Below are positions 42,474 through 50,085 of a DNA stretch of 64,000 bases, in pieces. A model generated the notes under the pieces. The model did not search any database, was not told the DNA's origin, and saw only the letters and a program-made list of their open reading frames with translations. Source of the stretch: DATEPR01 sp036491115. Lineage in GTDB: Bacteria; Actinomycetota; Actinomycetes; Mycobacteriales; Pseudonocardiaceae. Numbering within the stretch: position 1 is the first letter of the stretch; each line of letters starts with the position of its first letter. Where the stretch lies: assembly GCA_036491115.1 (NCBI GenBank), contig DASXCQ010000085.1, positions 8,277 through 72,276 on the forward strand, in the 5' to 3' direction. Position numbers and translations under genes: made by a program.

Positions 42474-42488
42474 TGGATGAATCATCCA
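42474..42488. promoter_or_regulatory. Perfect palindrome in the pucR-permease divergent region
   Basis: TGGATGA-A-TCATCCA, 7-bp arms around one base, 30 bases before the pucR ATG and 83 bases before the permease ATG. A related ATGGATGG lies at the pucR start. It is a plausible PucR site for both directions. Confidence 0.52.
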
Positions 42489-42570
42489 CTACCGGGTGCG
42501 GCTCGGCGAGTCCTACCGTCCGGGCTGGACGCTCCTCCCGGCGCGGCCCCGAGCAGAACGGGGACAGGCG

Positions 42571-44013
42571 ATGGTGCACAGCGAGCAACGGGAAGCCGGC
42601 ACGGGCCGGCCGGTCATCGAAGTCCGTTCGATCGACTACGTGCCACTGGCGGAGCGGCACGGCAAGGTATGGCACCAGGGCCCGTTCTGGTTCACCGGCA
42701 ACTTCGTGCTGACGACGATGGTGGCCGGCTTCATCGGCCCGTCGTTGGGCATGTCGGCCGGCTGGTCGGTGCTCGCGGCCGTCCTCGGCGCGTCATTCGG
42801 CACCCTGTTCATGTGCTTCCACGCGAACCAGGGTCCGACGATGGGCATGCCGCAGATGATCCAGTCGCGGGCACAGTGGGGCTCGCGCGGCGCGATCGTC
42901 CCGTTCCTCGCCGTGGTGTTCGTCTACATCGGCTTCAACGTCTTCAACGTGATCCTGGCCGCGCAGGGGCTGGACACCGTGCTCCCCGCCCCCAACGCCG
43001 TCTGGTACGCGATCCTGATCGCGGTGTCGGTGCTGATCGCGGTCGTCGGCTACGACCTCATGATGGTGGTCCAGCGGTGGCTGACCTACCTGCTGATCCT
43101 GGTCTTCGGTGTGCTGACGATCTACGCGCTGGCGACACTGCATCTCAACGCGGCCATCCCGCACCACGGCGGCTTCTCCGGTTCGGTGTTCCTGCTGCAG
43201 TTCGCGGCCGCCGCCGGCTACCAGATCTCCTACGCCGTCTATGTCTCGGACTACTCGCGGTACCTGCCTGAGGACACACCCGCGCCGAAGGTCATCTGGT
43301 GGACGTACCTCGGTGCCGCTGGATCCGCGGTGTGGCTGATGGCGCTGGGCGCGGTGCTCGGCTCCGCGCTGCCTTCGCCGGACGCCATCGGCAGCATTCG
43401 CCAGGTCGGCAACGACCTCGTGAACGGGTTCGGGACGTCCATCGTGCTCGTGTCCTCGATCGCGCTGATCACGATCATGTCGGTCAACACCTACGGTGCG
43501 ATGCTCACCAGTGCCAGCGCGATCGACGCGTTCCGCCAGGTGCGGCCGACCGTCGGGCTGCGCGTGATCGGCATCGTGGCGATCTCAGCGGTCGTGTTCA
43601 TCGTCGCGCTGGCCATCCCGGAGAGCTATCTCGGTGACTACAACAACTTCGTGGTGCTGATGCTCTACTTCCTCGTGCCGTGGACCGCCGTCAACCTCGT
43701 CGACTTCTACCTCGTCCGCCGCGGCCGCTACGCGATCTCGGAGATCTTCAACCCGAACGGCATCTACCATCGCTGGGCCTGGCGCGGCCTGCTCGCGTAC
43801 TGCCTCGGGCTCGCCGCCATGGTCCCCTTCATGGCACTGAGCTTCTATCACGGCCCGGTGACCCAGGCGCTCGGCGGCGGCGACATCTCCTTCGCGATCG
43901 GCCTGGTCGTCGCCGGTGGGCTCTACTACCTGTTCAGCCGCAACCTCGACCTGTCCGCCGAGCGGGACGCGGTCGACCGCAGCCGGGCCCTGCTCGCCGG
44001 CGACGCGTCGTGA
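42571..44013 (+). CDS. NCS1-family nucleobase/hydantoin-type permease
   Basis: A permease of 480 residues with 12 predicted helices and the NCS1 layout: WFTGNFVLTTMVAGFIGPSL in helix 1, FHANQGPTMGMPQMIQSRAQ in the first loop, and GYQISYAVYVSDYSRYLPED mid-protein. LVPWTAVNLVDFYLVRRGRY, the conserved VNLxDYY-like element, comes near the end. NCS1 carriers import cytosine, purines, allantoin, hydantoins or thiamine-like rings with sodium or protons. The substrate here is unknown. GGGGACAGG precedes ATG 42571. The next gene overlaps its stop by 4 bases, so uptake and hydrolysis are tied. Confidence 0.93.
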   Translation: MVHSEQREAGTGRPVIEVRSIDYVPLAERHGKVWHQGPFWFTGNFVLTTMVAGFIGPSLGMSAGWSVLAAVLGASFGTLFMCFHANQGPTMGMPQMIQSRAQWGSRGAIVPFLAVVFVYIGFNVFNVILAAQGLDTVLPAPNAVWYAILIAVSVLIAVVGYDLMMVVQRWLTYLLILVFGVLTIYALATLHLNAAIPHHGGFSGSVFLLQFAAAAGYQISYAVYVSDYSRYLPEDTPAPKVIWWTYLGAAGSAVWLMALGAVLGSALPSPDAIGSIRQVGNDLVNGFGTSIVLVSSIALITIMSVNTYGAMLTSASAIDAFRQVRPTVGLRVIGIVAISAVVFIVALAIPESYLGDYNNFVVLMLYFLVPWTAVNLVDFYLVRRGRYAISEIFNPNGIYHRWAWRGLLAYCLGLAAMVPFMALSFYHGPVTQALGGGDISFAIGLVVAGGLYYLFSRNLDLSAERDAVDRSRALLAGDAS

Positions 44014-44855
44014 CGGGCACCAGCACCCGCGTGACGTGCTGCCAGTACGCGCCACGCGTCGGCGAGCCGGAGGTCAATCGGGCGCGCGGCGTGCGTGCGA
44101 TTCGGGACGCGGCGCAGGTCGGCGCCCGCGTGATCGTGCTGCCCGAGCTCGCCAGCAGCGGGTACGTCTTCCGGGATCACGAGGAAGCCGCCCTGCTCGC
44201 GGAGCCGCTGGACGGGCCGACCGTCAGTGAGTGGGGTGAGCTCGCCGCGGACCTGGGCGTCGTGGTCGTCGCCGGGCTGTGCGAACGCGGCGAGGACGGC
44301 GCGGTGTTCAACAGCGCCGTCGTGCTCGACGACTCGGGCCTGCGCGCCGCCTACCGCAAGGTGCACCTCTGGGACACCGAGAAGCTCGTGTTCCAGGCGG
44401 GTGACGAGCCGCCGCCCGTCGTGGCCGCCACCGGAGTGCGGCTCGGGGTGATGATCTGTTACGACCTGGAATTCCCCGAGTGGGTGCGGATGGCCGCGCT
44501 GGCCGGCGCGCAACTGCTGTGCGTACCGACCAACTGGCCGCGGTTCCCACGGCCGGCCGGGCAGCGGCCCATCGAGGTCGTGCGCGCGCAGGCCGCCGCG
44601 TCCGTCAACCGCATGTTCCTCGCCGCCTGCGACCGGGTGGGAGCCGAGCGAGGTGTCGACTGGGTCGGTGGCTCGGTCATCGTCGACGCGGACGGCTGGC
44701 CGCTCGCCGGGCCGACACCCGGCGACGACGAGTTGCTGCTGAGCGCCGACTGCCGCCTCGGCGACGCCCTGGACAAGGCGATCAGCGACCGCAACGACGT
44801 GTTCGCCGACCGGCGCACCGACCTGTACGCAGCGATCGAGAAGGGGCGGACATGA
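44010..44855 (+). CDS. Nitrilase-superfamily amidase (carbon-nitrogen hydrolase)
   Basis: A C-N hydrolase of 281 residues with the full triad: Glu in VIVLPELASSGYVF, Lys in RAAYRKVHLWDTEK and Cys in LGVMICYDLEFPEWVR. It is close in style to omega-amidases and N-carbamoyl-amine or guanidinobutyramide amidases. It would release ammonia or a carbamoyl group from the imported compound or from a product of it. The GTG start overlaps the permease stop (GTGA), and its own stop overlaps the next start (ATGA). Such overlaps strongly suggest one polycistronic unit. Confidence 0.92.
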   Translation: MTGTSTRVTCCQYAPRVGEPEVNRARGVRAIRDAAQVGARVIVLPELASSGYVFRDHEEAALLAEPLDGPTVSEWGELAADLGVVVVAGLCERGEDGAVFNSAVVLDDSGLRAAYRKVHLWDTEKLVFQAGDEPPPVVAATGVRLGVMICYDLEFPEWVRMAALAGAQLLCVPTNWPRFPRPAGQRPIEVVRAQAAASVNRMFLAACDRVGAERGVDWVGGSVIVDADGWPLAGPTPGDDELLLSADCRLGDALDKAISDRNDVFADRRTDLYAAIEKGRT

Positions 44856-45796
44856 CCGAGAACCGTGGCCCGGTCGACGGGACGCAGGTACCGCGCTACG
44901 CGGGCCCGGCGACGTTCGCCCGGCTGCCCCGGCTGGACGAGGTCGACAACGCGGACATCGCCATCGTCGGCATTCCGTTCGACACCGGCGTCAGCTACCG
45001 GCCCGGCGCCCGCTTCGGGCCGGCACACATCCGCGCGGCGTCCAGGCTGCTCCGCCCGTACAACCCCGCGCTCGACGTCGAGCCTTTCGCGCGGTGCCAG
45101 GTGGCCGATGCCGGGGATCTCACCGTCAATCCGTTCGACATCGAGGCGGCGCTGCGGCAGATCGAACTCGGCGCCACCGAACTGGCCGTGGGACGCAGAC
45201 TGCTCTCGTTGGGCGGTGACCACACCATCGCGCTGCCACTGCTGCGCGTGATGGCCGCGGCGCACGGACCGGTGGCGGTGCTGCACTTCGACGCGCATCT
45301 TGACACCTGGGACACGTACTTCGGCGCGCCGTACACGCACGGCACGCCGTTCCGGCGCGCGTCCGAAGAGGACCTCCTCGACCGCGAGCACTCGGTGCAC
45401 GTCGGTATCCGCGGCCCGCTGTACACGGCGAGCGACCTGACCGAGGACGGTGTGCTGGGTTTCCAGGTGATCCCGTGCACGGCATTCGACGAGGGTGGGC
45501 TGCGGGCGGTGGTGGACCGGATGCGGGCGCGGCTGGGCGATGCCCCGGTCTACGTGTCGGTCGACATCGACGTGCTGGACCCGTCGCACGCACCGGGGAC
45601 CGGCACGCCGGAGGCCGGCGGGCTGAGTTCCCGGGAACTGCTGGCGCTGCTGCGCTCGCTCGCCGAGCACCACGTCGTCGGCGCCGACATCGTCGAGGTG
45701 TCCCCCGCCTACGACCACGCCGAGATCACCGGGATCGCCGCCGCGCACGTCGGCTACGAACTGCTGTCGGTGATGGCACTGGGCAAGTCCGGCTAG
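44852..45796 (+). CDS. Agmatinase/guanidinobutyrase-family ureohydrolase
   Basis: A binuclear-manganese ureohydrolase of 314 residues. Metal ligands are in SLGGDHTIALP, VLHFDAHLDTWDTY and VYVSVDIDVLDPSHAPG. The loop YTHGTPFRRASEEDLL resembles that of guanidinobutyrase and agmatinase. It would split a guanidino compound into an amine and urea. With the nitrilase-family amidase before it, the pair could perform the last two steps of a guanidino-amide route (amide to acid, then loss of urea); the true substrate is unknown. Newer members of the family hydrolyse free guanidine, an alternative. It is the last gene of the operon. Confidence 0.92.
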   Translation: MTENRGPVDGTQVPRYAGPATFARLPRLDEVDNADIAIVGIPFDTGVSYRPGARFGPAHIRAASRLLRPYNPALDVEPFARCQVADAGDLTVNPFDIEAALRQIELGATELAVGRRLLSLGGDHTIALPLLRVMAAAHGPVAVLHFDAHLDTWDTYFGAPYTHGTPFRRASEEDLLDREHSVHVGIRGPLYTASDLTEDGVLGFQVIPCTAFDEGGLRAVVDRMRARLGDAPVYVSVDIDVLDPSHAPGTGTPEAGGLSSRELLALLRSLAEHHVVGADIVEVSPAYDHAEITGIAAAHVGYELLSVMALGKSG

Positions 45797-45800
45797 GTCG

Positions 45801-45983
45801 TCAGTGCGGCCTGTTCGCGGCCTCGCGGACCTGGTCGGCCATCCACAGCGCCCAGTCCTGCCGCTGCTGGGCGGCGAGTAGATCCAGGTGCGCGTCGATA
45901 CCGTGTGACCGCAGCAGCACCCACAGATCCCGCACCGGCCGCGGTTGCTCCGCGGCGCTGGCCTGTTCCCCCACCGTCCCCAA
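45801..45983 (-). pseudogene. Remnant of a SEFIR-domain protein
   Basis: The - strand frame (TTG 45983, 60 codons) contains VRDLWVLLRSHGIDAHLDLL, then AAQQRQDWALWMADQVREA. This matches the middle of a SEFIR (TIR-like) domain: VxxLxxxLRxxGIDxxLD, DWxxWMxxQI. The normal beginning (SYxHD) and the following VxxSPxY strand are missing; the frame ends NRPH at a stop right after REA. Only about 45 residues of the domain remain. It lies tail to tail with the ureohydrolase gene and would be non-functional. Confidence 0.55.
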
Positions 45984-46083
45984 CCCCGCCCTGCTCGGCG
46001 ACGCTCAGCCGACCTCGACAATGGTAGTGGTGGACCGCACTACGCTCAGCCCGCAGCCACACCCACGAAACGGAGCGGCAGAC

Positions 46084-46524
46084 ATGCCCAGCGACTTCGC
46101 CCTGAAGGCCATGAACGGCGTACACCGGGGCATGCTCAGGATCAGTGGAGGCAGGCTCGGGTGGCACGTGTCCAACATGCCCGCGCTGGAGCTCGTCACG
46201 ATCGGCCGCAAGTCGGGTCGGCCGCGTTCGGTGATGCTCACCTCGCCGATCCAGGAGGGCACGACGCTCGTCGTCGTGGCATCGCGCGGCGGCGACGACA
46301 CCCACCCGGCCTGGTTTCTCAACCTGCGCGACAACCCCCAGGTCGAGGTGGCCTACCAGGGCCAACCCGCGCGGCCGATGCTGGCCAGGGTGGCCACCGC
46401 CGAGGAACGCGCCCGCCTGTGGCCGCTGGTCGTGGCCGACCACCAGAACTACGCCGGCTACCAGGCCCGGACCAAGCGGGAGATTCCTCTGGTACTGCTG
46501 GAAGAGGTGTCCGGCAGTCGCTGA
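46084..46524 (+). CDS. Deazaflavin (F420)-dependent nitroreductase-family protein
   Basis: A protein of 146 residues of the Ddn/DUF385 split-barrel group. It has the typical SNMPALELVTIGRKSGRPRS, VMLTSPIQEGTTLVVVASRG, THPAWFLNLRDNPQVEVAYQ and a final AERARLWP-like helix followed by QARTKREIPLVLLE. Members use reduced F420 to reduce quinones, nitro compounds or other xenobiotics. GGAG lies shortly before ATG 46084. It converges with the P450 gene with no spacer (TGA at 46522-46524 against 46525), so the two are neighbours without an obvious joint operon. Confidence 0.88.
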   Translation: MPSDFALKAMNGVHRGMLRISGGRLGWHVSNMPALELVTIGRKSGRPRSVMLTSPIQEGTTLVVVASRGGDDTHPAWFLNLRDNPQVEVAYQGQPARPMLARVATAEERARLWPLVVADHQNYAGYQARTKREIPLVLLEEVSGSR

Positions 46525-47727
46525 TCACGACCAGCGGACCGGCAGCGTCCGCATGCCGTAGATACCTTCCACACCCGTCGCCTCCGGTGCGCCGTCCAGG
46601 GCCAGATCCGGCATCAGGGACGGCAGGTACGTCAGCGCCTCGGTCAGTTCGGCGCGGGCCAGGTTCGCGCCGAGGCAGTAGTGGGCACCCGCGCCGAAGG
46701 TCAGCACGCGCGCGTCGCGTTCGGCGGTGATGTCGAAGTCCGTGCCGGCCGGCGGTTCCCGGTTGGCCCGCTCGGCGCAGATCGCGACGATCGTGTTCGC
46801 CGGGAACGTCACACCGCGGTACTCGATCGGCTGGACGCAGATCCGGGCCGTGAACGGGGTGATCGGTTCCAGCCGGACGATCTCCGCGACCGCCCGCTCA
46901 GCCAGCTCCGGCCGGTCGCGCAGCAACGCCCACTGGTCCGGGTGGTCGGCGAACAGCCGGATGCCGTGTGCCAGTTGGCTCTGCGTGGTGTCCACGCCAC
47001 CGGCGAGCACGTTGAGCACGAGATCCACGCACTCGGCGTGGGACAGCTTCTCGCCGTCCTCCTCCGCCGCGAGCAGAGCGCTGACGAGGTCGTCCGTGGG
47101 ATCCGCGCGGCGGCGGGACAGCAGGGCCTCGACATAGTCGTACGCCTCGTCCAGTGCCTGCTCGATCCGCGGCAGCTCGTCGGCGAGCGCCTTGATGTCG
47201 AACTGCTTCTGGATCCAGTTCGACCATTCGTGCAATCGGGGCGCGTCCTCGTCAGCCGCGCCGAGCACGGCCGCGATCATCAACGACGCGTACGGTTTCG
47301 CCACCGCCGCAACGAAGTCGCACGACGTGCCGGTACCGATGTCGCTCCCGATCCGCGCCAGGACCTCGCGCATCACCGGCCGCCAGCGGTCGGCCGCCCG
47401 TGGCGTGAACGCCGGACCGACCAGGCCACGCAGCCTGCGGTGCCCGTCGCCGGACAGGTTGAGGATGTTGGCGTCGATGTGGTCGGCCAACTTCCCGGCG
47501 GTGATGCCGAACAACTGTGCCAACTGGCGGCCGGGGAACGCCGTGTCCCGGGAACGCAGGAAGTACTCGCCCGCCTCCCGTTCCAGCACCACGAACGCCA
47601 GCGGCGAGCGCACCAGCCAGTGCCCGTCGGCGACCTCCGCCAACCGTTCGTGATAGACCGCGCCGGTCAGATCCGGCGCCATGTAGTCGAATTCGGGCAG
47701 CGCCAAGTCGGTCACCAGGGTCGTCAT
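46525..47727 (-). CDS. Cytochrome P450
   Basis: A soluble P450 of 400 residues with all landmarks: C-helix region GDGHRRLRGLVGPAFTPRAA, I-helix VLAGGVDTTQSQLAHG, ExxR in AVAEIVRLEPIT, and heme loop LTFGAGAHYCLGANLAR. It would oxidise a small molecule, with redox partners coded elsewhere. It stands directly beside relics of a fatty acyl-AMP ligase and an NRPS on its upstream side, so it may be the surviving tailoring enzyme of a lost lipopeptide cluster (inference). ATG 47727 is used, as it begins the usual N-terminal segment. Confidence 0.93.
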   Translation of the reverse strand: MTTLVTDLALPEFDYMAPDLTGAVYHERLAEVADGHWLVRSPLAFVVLEREAGEYFLRSRDTAFPGRQLAQLFGITAGKLADHIDANILNLSGDGHRRLRGLVGPAFTPRAADRWRPVMREVLARIGSDIGTGTSCDFVAAVAKPYASLMIAAVLGAADEDAPRLHEWSNWIQKQFDIKALADELPRIEQALDEAYDYVEALLSRRRADPTDDLVSALLAAEEDGEKLSHAECVDLVLNVLAGGVDTTQSQLAHGIRLFADHPDQWALLRDRPELAERAVAEIVRLEPITPFTARICVQPIEYRGVTFPANTIVAICAERANREPPAGTDFDITAERDARVLTFGAGAHYCLGANLARAELTEALTYLPSLMPDLALDGAPEATGVEGIYGMRTLPVRWS

Positions 47728-47770
47728 GCCAGACCCAACGCCTCTGCAGCGGACATGACCACCGATCCTA

Positions 47771-47789
47771 GTGCCTGGACGCCAGGCAC
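47771..47789 (-). terminator. Small hairpin after the acyl-AMP ligase remnant
   Basis: A perfect 8-bp stem GTGCCTGG/CCAGGCAC with a 3-base loop, 28 bases beyond the stop of the ligase remnant. It separates that remnant from the P450 gene. Confidence 0.5.
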
Positions 47790-47816
47790 CGATCGCGATC
47801 GTGTCCACCGGGGACC

Positions 47817-48194
47817 TCACGACTCGAAGATGTTGAGTTGGCCGCTGACCAGCAGGCGAGCCGTCTGGGAACGGCGAATCTTGCCGCTGGTCGTCCGGGG
47901 GACGCCGCCGGGGCGCAGGAGGGCGACGGAGGACAGGCGCAGTTCGTGCTGTTCGGCCACCGACCGTCGGATGATGCGGATGACCTCGTCCCGCTGAACG
48001 TCCTGGGCGCCGCGGGCGATCTCGGCGGCGACGCCGACCCTCGTCTCGACGTCGTGCTCGTAACAGAACACCGCGCTGCGGTTGGCCGCCAGGGCGTGGT
48101 GACTGGCCTCCACGGTGGCCTCGACGTCCTGCGGGTAGTGGTTGCGACCGTCCAGGATGATCACGTCGTTGATGCGGCTTACGTGCTGGATCAT
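47817..48194 (-). pseudogene. 3' remnant of a fatty acyl-AMP ligase gene
   Basis: An open frame of 125 residues codes only for the C-terminal subdomain of a FAAL-type adenylating enzyme: VIILDGRNHYPQDVEATVEA, HHALAANRSAVFCYEHDVET, then VIRIIRRSVAEQHELRLSSV and LLRPGGVPRTTSGKIRRSQ. GRNHYPQD and TSGKIRR are FAAL hallmarks. The large N-terminal domain (over 450 residues) is absent, and homology stops near 48190 where an NRPS fragment begins on the other strand. The remnant has no frameshift, so the truncation may be recent. Confidence 0.8.
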
Positions 48195-48890
48195 GCGCTG
48201 CGCATGGTGCCGCCCTGGGTGATCGGCGACCTGTACCTCGCAGGCGCTCCCTTGGCGCGAGGTTATCGCGATCGCCCCGACCTCACCGCCGACCGCTTCC
48301 TGCCCGACCCCTTCGGACCACCCGGCACCCGCATGTACCGCACCGGCGACCTCGCCCGCCACAACGCCGACGGCGAACTCGAATTCGCCGGCCGCGCGGA
48401 CCAGCAAGTCAAGATTCGCGGCTTCCGGATCGAGCCCAGGGAGATCGAAGCCGTCATCGAGACGGACGACCAGGTGAGCACGTGCGTGGTCCGGCCGGTG
48501 CAGCACAACGACGATTTGCGGCTCGTCGCCTACGTGGTGCCCGTACCGGGGCGGACCCCGGACCTGGCCGGGCTCGTCGAGTTGACGCGCGAGCGGTTGC
48601 CGAACTACATGGTCCCCCAATCACGTCGTGGCATTGGACAGACTGCCCACGTTGCCCAACGGCAAACTCGATGCCGCGGCACTACCGGGCATCGCCCCGC
48701 TGCCCGTTCCACCGCACCTGTCGGCCGAGGTCCGATGCCGAACAGGCGATCGCCGACGTGTGGTCGAGCATCCTCGGGTGCGACGAGGTGGGCGTCGAAG
48801 ACGATTTCTTCGCCCTGGGCGGACATTCCCTGCTGGCCCACGATGGTCGCCCGGTTCGTCTACCGCATCCGGTTGTCCTTGGCCACGATC
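48195..48890 (+). pseudogene. NRPS adenylation-thiolation fragment with frameshifts
   Basis: Homology begins abruptly at LRMVPPWVIGDLYLAGAPLA and continues through A7 (RMYRTGDLAR), A8 (ADQQVKIRGFRIEPREIEAV) and, in a second frame, A10 (LPTLPNGKLDAAALP). The carrier-protein motif DDFFALGGHSLLA follows in a third frame. Frame changes are needed at 48614-48618 (extra C in a C5 run), near 48720-48730, and near 48840 (extra C). Nothing recognisable follows about 48890. The first 350 or so residues of the A domain and all other domains are gone. The fragment faces the acyl-AMP ligase remnant head to head. Confidence 0.8.
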
Positions 48891-49471
48891 TCCCGGATCA
48901 GTTGCGTGCGGGACACGCCGATCGTGGCGAGAATGCCCGGCACCGCACCGTGTTTGAGCAGAATCACGCGCACCGCGAGCCGGCCGACGGTGACCAGGGC
49001 CAGATCCGACCGGCCCGACCGGACCGCGCCGGACAGCGCCCGTCTGGCGTTGGGCGTCCACTGTCCCCCTCGGCGGCGCCGGTGCAGCAGCCGGCGGGCC
49101 AACCGTGGCCGGAACCGGCGCCGCGACCGGGTCGGGACCGGCCGCAACCCGGTCGGGCCGAACCGGCGCTCGATGGTGTCGCGCACCAGGTCCAGGTCAA
49201 TGCCGACGGAGGCGAGCGCCTCCCGATCCAGCGAGTCGAACAACCCCTCGCGGCACCCTCGATCACCGCCTGCCCGACCGGCGATGATCTTCTCGATCTG
49301 CGGCACGGTGATGCCGTGCCCGCGCATCACCTCCCCCACCGGCCCGTCCTGCGCGGCCAGCGCGAGCAACAGGTGTTCGCAGCCCACCCAACGGTGGCCC
49401 AGCGAGCGGGCCCGCAACTCGGCGTCCCGGACGAGTTCGCGGGCGGGCCGGGTGAAGTCGCAGCCGTTCAT
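48860..49471 (-). CDS. Stand-alone Clp N-domain protein
   Basis: A protein of 203 residues with two Clp-N (ClpA/ClpC R-domain) repeats. Repeat 1 is FTRPARELVRDAELRARSLG and HRWVGCEHLLLALAAQDGPV. Repeat 2 is WTPNARRALSGAVRSGRSDL and HGAVPGILATIGVSRTQLIR. There is no AAA+ ATPase domain. Proteins of this kind, such as mycobacterial ClpC2, can bind ligands or antibiotics that target the ClpC1 N-domain. A basic Arg-rich linker (RSRRRFRPRLARRLLHRRRR) separates the repeats. It starts 4 bases after the small HTH gene, so both form an operon behind the palindrome array. Confidence 0.85.
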   Translation of the reverse strand: MNGCDFTRPARELVRDAELRARSLGHRWVGCEHLLLALAAQDGPVGEVMRGHGITVPQIEKIIAGRAGGDRGCREGLFDSLDREALASVGIDLDLVRDTIERRFGPTGLRPVPTRSRRRFRPRLARRLLHRRRRGGQWTPNARRALSGAVRSGRSDLALVTVGRLAVRVILLKHGAVPGILATIGVSRTQLIREIVAKDNRMR

Positions 49472-49475
49472 CGCC

Positions 49476-49700
49476 TCATCCCCTCCCGAACCGTCGACCG
49501 TGCTTGCGATGCACCGTCTGCTTGGTCACGCCCAGGCGCTGGGCGATCTCCTGCCAGGACCAGCCCAGCCGACGCGCGTTGTCCACCTGCACGATCTCCA
49601 ACCGCTCGGCCAGTTCCCGCAGCGCGGCGACTGCCCGCAGCCCCACGTCCGGATCGGGACTGGCCGCCCCGACAGACAGATCGATGGTCGTGTTCTCCAT
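49476..49700 (-). CDS. Small HTH regulator of the Clp-N operon
   Basis: A protein of 74 residues: a helix (VGLRAVAALRELAERLEIVQ) and a C-terminal HTH, ARRLGWSWQEIAQRLGVTKQ then TVHRKHGRRF. It is the form often found just before stand-alone Clp-N genes in actinomycetes. ATG 49700 is chosen; the palindrome 49705-49720 covers the place of its ribosome binding site, which suggests that the protein represses its own translation start region or promoter. No sensor domain is present; the Clp-N partner may do the sensing. Confidence 0.82.
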   Translation of the reverse strand: MENTTIDLSVGAASPDPDVGLRAVAALRELAERLEIVQVDNARRLGWSWQEIAQRLGVTKQTVHRKHGRRFGRG

Positions 49701-49704
49701 GTCC

Positions 49705-49753
49705 GTCAGCATATGCTGACAACGAACTGGCGTCAACATATGCTGACGTCAGC
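49705..49753. promoter_or_regulatory. Array of palindromic operators before the HTH/Clp-N operon
   Basis: GTCAGCATATGCTGAC (49705-49720) is a perfect 16-base palindrome. GTCAACATATGCTGAC (49732-49747) differs by one base, 27 bases away. GCTGACGTCAGC (49742-49753) overlaps the second. Five copies of the half-site GTCAGC or its complement thus lie within 49 bases. The repeats cover the start region of the HTH gene. Confidence 0.75.
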
Positions 49754-50085
49754 GCTCGGCTGCCACCGATCCAGGTCGCACCAAGGCACGACCCGATGTC
49801 GACCGGGTCGAGCATCCGGGTGCCGGGTGGTGAGTTCAGCGCCCACTTCGGGGATTCCTTGCGTCCAAGGAGTCGCGGTGTTCGTTGTGAGCTCGTGCCT
49901 GGAATGTAAGGAGTTCACGCCACCGTGCGCATGGTGTCACTGTGCGTGCGCCCGATTGCTGCGAATCGGTAACGGCAGCACCATGGCGGTCGAAGCCGTC
50001 GCCACGTTTCGGACACTCTGTGAATACAGTCATCCGTCAGAGCGGGTGGGGAGCGCCGCCGGGGACCGGACGGAGGATCGGCTAC
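49754..50085. other. Intergenic region before the ABC exporter operon
   Basis: A stretch of 332 bases. It must hold the exporter promoter and perhaps the second promoter of the divergent HTH operon. A Cys-rich + strand frame (near 49878-49965) and a - strand frame exist but have no convincing product. No terminator or further repeat was seen. Confidence 0.4.

Noticed and set aside
47817..48890. The FAAL and NRPS sequences read as a working lipopeptide pathway.
   Set aside because: Both lack most of their catalytic domains, face each other head to head, and the NRPS part has three frame changes.
49878..49970. A Cys-rich frame (SSCLECKEFTPPCAWCHCACA) before the exporter as a small metal-binding protein.
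   Set aside because: The cysteines come from TGC/TGT-rich sequence, there is no good ribosome binding site, and the frame continues into sequence with no domain.
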